Assembly: GCA_001304105.1 (NCBI GenBank)
Contig: LJUR01000037.1
Coordinates: 1-42,656 of the forward strand
Direction: 5' to 3'
DNA length: 42,656 bases
From: Deltaproteobacteria bacterium SM23_61
GTDB lineage: Bacteria > Desulfobacterota > SM23-61
The translations under genes were made by a program, and so were the position numbers. Below the pieces are notes generated by a model, which was given only the letters and a program-made list of their open reading frames with translations, did not search any database and was not told where the DNA came from. Positions 40,541-42,656 of the stretch are shown piece by piece; position 1 is the stretch's first letter; every line of letters begins with the position of its first letter.

Positions 40541-41344
40541 TCATGGTATTCCGATCGCCCAGGCATAATAGTAAACCAGCGGGGCGGCGAAGAGGACGCT
40601 GTCGATTCGATCCAGCAGCCCTCCATGGCCGGGAATGAGGGCTCCGGAATCCTTTACCTGGGCGCTCCGCTTGAGCAGAGATTCCCAAAGGTCCCCCATC
40701 TGTCCGATTCCTCCCACGGCCGCCCCCAGGACCAGGGCGTGGACCACCGGAAGCTGGGGAAAGAAGAGCATTTTGGAGAGGACTGCACCGGCGACCGAGC
40801 CGGCCACCGCGCCCAGGCCTCCCTCGACGGTCTTTCCAGGACTGATCCGGGGAGCCAGCTTCCTTTTCCCATAAGCCCGGCCGATGTAAAAAGCGGTGGT
40901 GTCCCCGAAGTAAACCGCCACCAGGGTAAAAAGGATCAGAATCCTGCCCGTATCCATCTTTCTCATGAGGACAAAATGAGCCAGGAGGAGGGCGATGTAG
41001 AGCAGGCCCAGCAGGTGCCGGCCCGCTTTCTCCACCCGGAGGGGAAATTCCTCCGGCTGGAAAAGAGCCCCGGTCAAGAACCATAAGAGGCCCAAAACCA
41101 GGGTGAAAAGGAAACAGCGGGGATCCCGGGAATAGAGGGAGGCGGCCAGGAGCAAAGCCAGGATCAAGCCCGCTCCTTTTTCCCAGGGGGACATCGGGAC
41201 CGGGGAGAAACCATGGAACTCCCGCAGGCCCAGGGTAATCATCAGGAGGATAAACAGAAGAAAGAGCCAGGGAGGGGCGAAAACAATGAACAGGATCAGG
41301 CTGGGCCCGAGAATCAGCCCCGATATCCATCGTTTGAGGTGCAT
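40541..41344 (-). CDS. cdsA: Phosphatidate cytidylyltransferase
   Basis: 267 residues from ATG 41344, just 4 bases after uppS. Up to eight hydrophobic segments. The CDP-diglyceride synthetase signature is at the C-terminus: SLLKRSAQVKDSGALIPGHG, then GLLDRIDSVL. It makes CDP-diacylglycerol for all phospholipids at the inner membrane. Alternative upstream start at 41377 overlaps uppS and is less likely. A repeat array follows before dxr. Confidence 0.95.
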   Translation of the reverse strand: MHLKRWISGLILGPSLILFIVFAPPWLFLLFILLMITLGLREFHGFSPVPMSPWEKGAGLILALLLAASLYSRDPRCFLFTLVLGLLWFLTGALFQPEEFPLRVEKAGRHLLGLLYIALLLAHFVLMRKMDTGRILILFTLVAVYFGDTTAFYIGRAYGKRKLAPRISPGKTVEGGLGAVAGSVAGAVLSKMLFFPQLPVVHALVLGAAVGGIGQMGDLWESLLKRSAQVKDSGALIPGHGGLLDRIDSVLFAAPLVYYYAWAIGIP

Positions 41345-41348
41345 GGAA

Positions 41349-42092
41349 TCACCCGTCCCCCACCCGGACCTGCTCACCGGTGAGGCCGAACCGCCGCTCC
41401 CGGTTCTGGTAGCTCAGGAGAGCCTGGATGAATTCCTCCCGGGTGAAATCGGGCCAGAGGGTTGGAGAAAAATATATTTCCGTGTAGGCCAGCTGCCAAA
41501 GGAAAAAATTGCTGATCCGCATCTCTCCGCTGGTGCGGATGAGCAGGTCCGGACCCGGGTGGTTATGGGTCCAGAGGTATTTGGAGAAGAGCTCTTCGTT
41601 TATCTCCTCCGGTTTCAGATTTCCCTCCTGGCAGTGGGACAGGATTCTGCGTACGGCCTGGAGAATATCATCTCTTCCCCCATAGCTCAGAGCCAGGGTA
41701 AGGGTCATTCCCTTCCCCTGGGCTGTCTTCTCCACCGTCTGCTGGAGGGCCGTCTGGACCTCCAGGGGCAGGCGGGCGAGGTCCCCGATGGCCACCAGCC
41801 GGATTTGGTTCTCCAGCATTTCCTGGAGTTCGGTCTCCAGGTAGTTGCGGAGGAGGAACATGAGGGCGTCCACCTCGACCCGGGGCCGGCTCCAGTTTTC
41901 GGAAGAGAAGGCAAAGAGGGTCAGGTAGGGGATCCCGATCTCCCGCGAAGCACGAACAATCCTGCGAACCGACTCCGCCCCCTGGCGATGCCCTTCCACC
42001 CGGTCCAGGGACCGCTTTTCCGCCCAACGCCCGTTTCCGTCCATGATGATGGCCAGATGGCGAGGAAGCTTTTCTTTGACGAGACGATGCAT
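41349..42092 (-). CDS. uppS: Isoprenyl transferase (undecaprenyl diphosphate synthase)
   Basis: 247 residues. The cis-prenyltransferase motifs are complete: HLAIIMDGNGRWAEKR with catalytic Asp18, LTLFAFSSENWSRP, and the C-terminal RTSGEMRISNFFLWQLAYTE. It makes the C55 lipid carrier precursor for peptidoglycan and other glycans. It lies second in the row after frr. The 190-bp gap between frr and uppS carries a CCAAGT/GCTTGG-type palindrome. Confidence 0.95.
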   Translation of the reverse strand: MHRLVKEKLPRHLAIIMDGNGRWAEKRSLDRVEGHRQGAESVRRIVRASREIGIPYLTLFAFSSENWSRPRVEVDALMFLLRNYLETELQEMLENQIRLVAIGDLARLPLEVQTALQQTVEKTAQGKGMTLTLALSYGGRDDILQAVRRILSHCQEGNLKPEEINEELFSKYLWTHNHPGPDLLIRTSGEMRISNFFLWQLAYTEIYFSPTLWPDFTREEFIQALLSYQNRERRFGLTGEQVRVGDG

Positions 42093-42139
42093 ATTTTCTG
42101 TTGATTTGGGCCTAGACCGATGAAATGGGAAAGTGATTT

Positions 42140-42280
42140 CTTACCAGGATGGGCGATTCAAATCAGCATCAAATTCCAAGTAGCAAACCCCAATAAGCTC
42201 CAGTGACCAAAATCCCGAACCCTGAAAGTTGGAATTCCTTTGCGATTTGGTCCCGCGTTTCGCGGGATTGGTGCTTGGGA
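42140..42280. repeat. Palindromic repeat between frr and uppS
   Basis: The left half (CAAATTCCAAGTAGCAAACC, 42171-42190) and the right half (GGGATTGGTGCTTGGGATTT, 42262-42281) are inverted relatives. A tight hairpin TCCCGCG-TTT-CGCGGGA lies at 42251-42267. It may influence read-through from frr into uppS. Confidence 0.5.
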
Positions 42281-42281
42281 T

Positions 42282-42656
42282 TTATATTTCCAGCACTTCT
42301 TTTTCCTTGGCCCTGGCGATCTCCTCGCTCTTTTGGATGGATTTATCGATCCACTTCTGCACTTCATCCTGGTATTTGAACTGATCGTCTTCGGAGATCT
42401 CTTTGTCTTTCTTGGCACCCTTGATCTGTTCGTTGGCCTCCCGGCGAAGGTTGCGGAGGGCCACCTTGCAATCTTCCTCCATCCGTTTGATCACCTTGAC
42501 CAGTTCCTTGCGCCGCTCTTCGGTGAGGGGAGGGATATTAATCCGGACCACTTTCCCGTCGTTGAGCGGCATCAGCCCCAAATCCGATTTCTGGATGGCC
42601 TTTTCGATCTCCCCCGCCACTTTGGGATCCCAGGGCTGGATGGCAATGGTCCGGGC
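42282..42656 (-). CDS. frr: Ribosome recycling factor, C-terminal part (runs off window)
   Basis: 124 codons are present before the stop, and the N-terminus lies beyond the window edge. The visible sequence is the RRF C-terminal two thirds: IAIQPWDPKVAGEIEKAIQK, SDLGLMPLNDGKVVRINIPP, LTEERRKELVKVIKRMEEDC, and KDKEISEDDQFKYQDEVQK. It splits post-termination ribosomes together with EF-G. It heads the visible part of the cluster with uppS, cdsA, dxr, rseP and tsaB, a conserved bacterial order; pyrH would be expected just outside. Confidence 0.95.
   Translation of the reverse strand, partial: ARTIAIQPWDPKVAGEIEKAIQKSDLGLMPLNDGKVVRINIPPLTEERRKELVKVIKRMEEDCKVALRNLRREANEQIKGAKKDKEISEDDQFKYQDEVQKWIDKSIQKSEEIARAKEKEVLEI

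Overview
The window looks like chromosomal DNA of an anaerobic or facultative member of the former Deltaproteobacteria (Desulfobacterota). This is an inference. It rests on a coenzyme B12-dependent ribonucleotide reductase, ferredoxin and DUF35/thiolase genes of the kind seen in anaerobic acyl-CoA metabolism, GC-rich coding sequence, and many short palindromic intergenic repeats. No rRNA, tRNA or CRISPR array was seen.

Layout. (1) 1-5020, minus strand: a PhzF-like isomerase, a cation-chloride-cotransporter-like permease, a trypsin-like serine protease, and a small protein resembling the protease's N-terminal domain. (2) 5.7-9.7 kb: a LOG-family protein, a GNAT acetyltransferase, a dicarboxylate/glutamate-type symporter with a clear promoter and terminator, and a cyclic-nucleotide-binding protein frameshifted by a 14-bp tandem duplication. 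(3) 9.9-17 kb, minus strand: an animal-type UDP-glucose dehydrogenase, a zinc-ribbon protein with a threonine-synthase-like enzyme, nrdJ (frameshifted, with probable NrdR boxes), and an MFS transporter. (4) 17.2-19.7 kb: a TVP38/DedA-like membrane protein followed by a flavin disulfide reductase. (5) 19.7-25 kb is an accessory stretch, partly AT-richer. It holds a frameshifted M23 peptidase gene between two remnants of a REP-type transposase, a nucleotidyltransferase pair, secreted and small unknown proteins, and a HicB antitoxin with a broken hicA. (6) 25-35.9 kb: a 1079-aa STAND/BTAD regulator, then DUF35, thiolase and a Cys-less thiolase-like protein. Divergent from these are a 2[4Fe-4S] ferredoxin-domain protein and an unrecognised Cys-rich protein, followed by an MBL-fold hydrolase between two inverted repeat copies and a HAD phosphatase. 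(7) 36.3-42.66 kb: a PAS histidine kinase facing the conserved cluster frr-uppS-cdsA-dxr-rseP-tsaB (envelope lipid, isoprenoid and tRNA modification).

The thiolase pair and DUF35 protein probably form one acyl-CoA C-C bond-forming or cleaving complex, and the neighbouring STAND/BTAD protein is a plausible regulator. The ferredoxin and Cys-rich protein probably work together on an unknown redox task. They have their own promoter with a palindromic leader.

Two themes stand out. First, the window is dense in non-coding repeat families. One is a 279-bp element with CTAG-containing inverted ends that supplies the TAG stop codon of two unrelated genes. Another is a roughly 320-bp family rich in CGCAGAG. 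A third is an inverted array of 7-bp units inside the cdsA-dxr operon. Second, there are five reading-frame lesions: in the cNMP-binding gene, nrdJ, the M23 gene, hicA, and the histidine kinase/tsaB junction. Since nrdJ and tsaB are normally essential, some of these may be sequence or assembly indels rather than biology.
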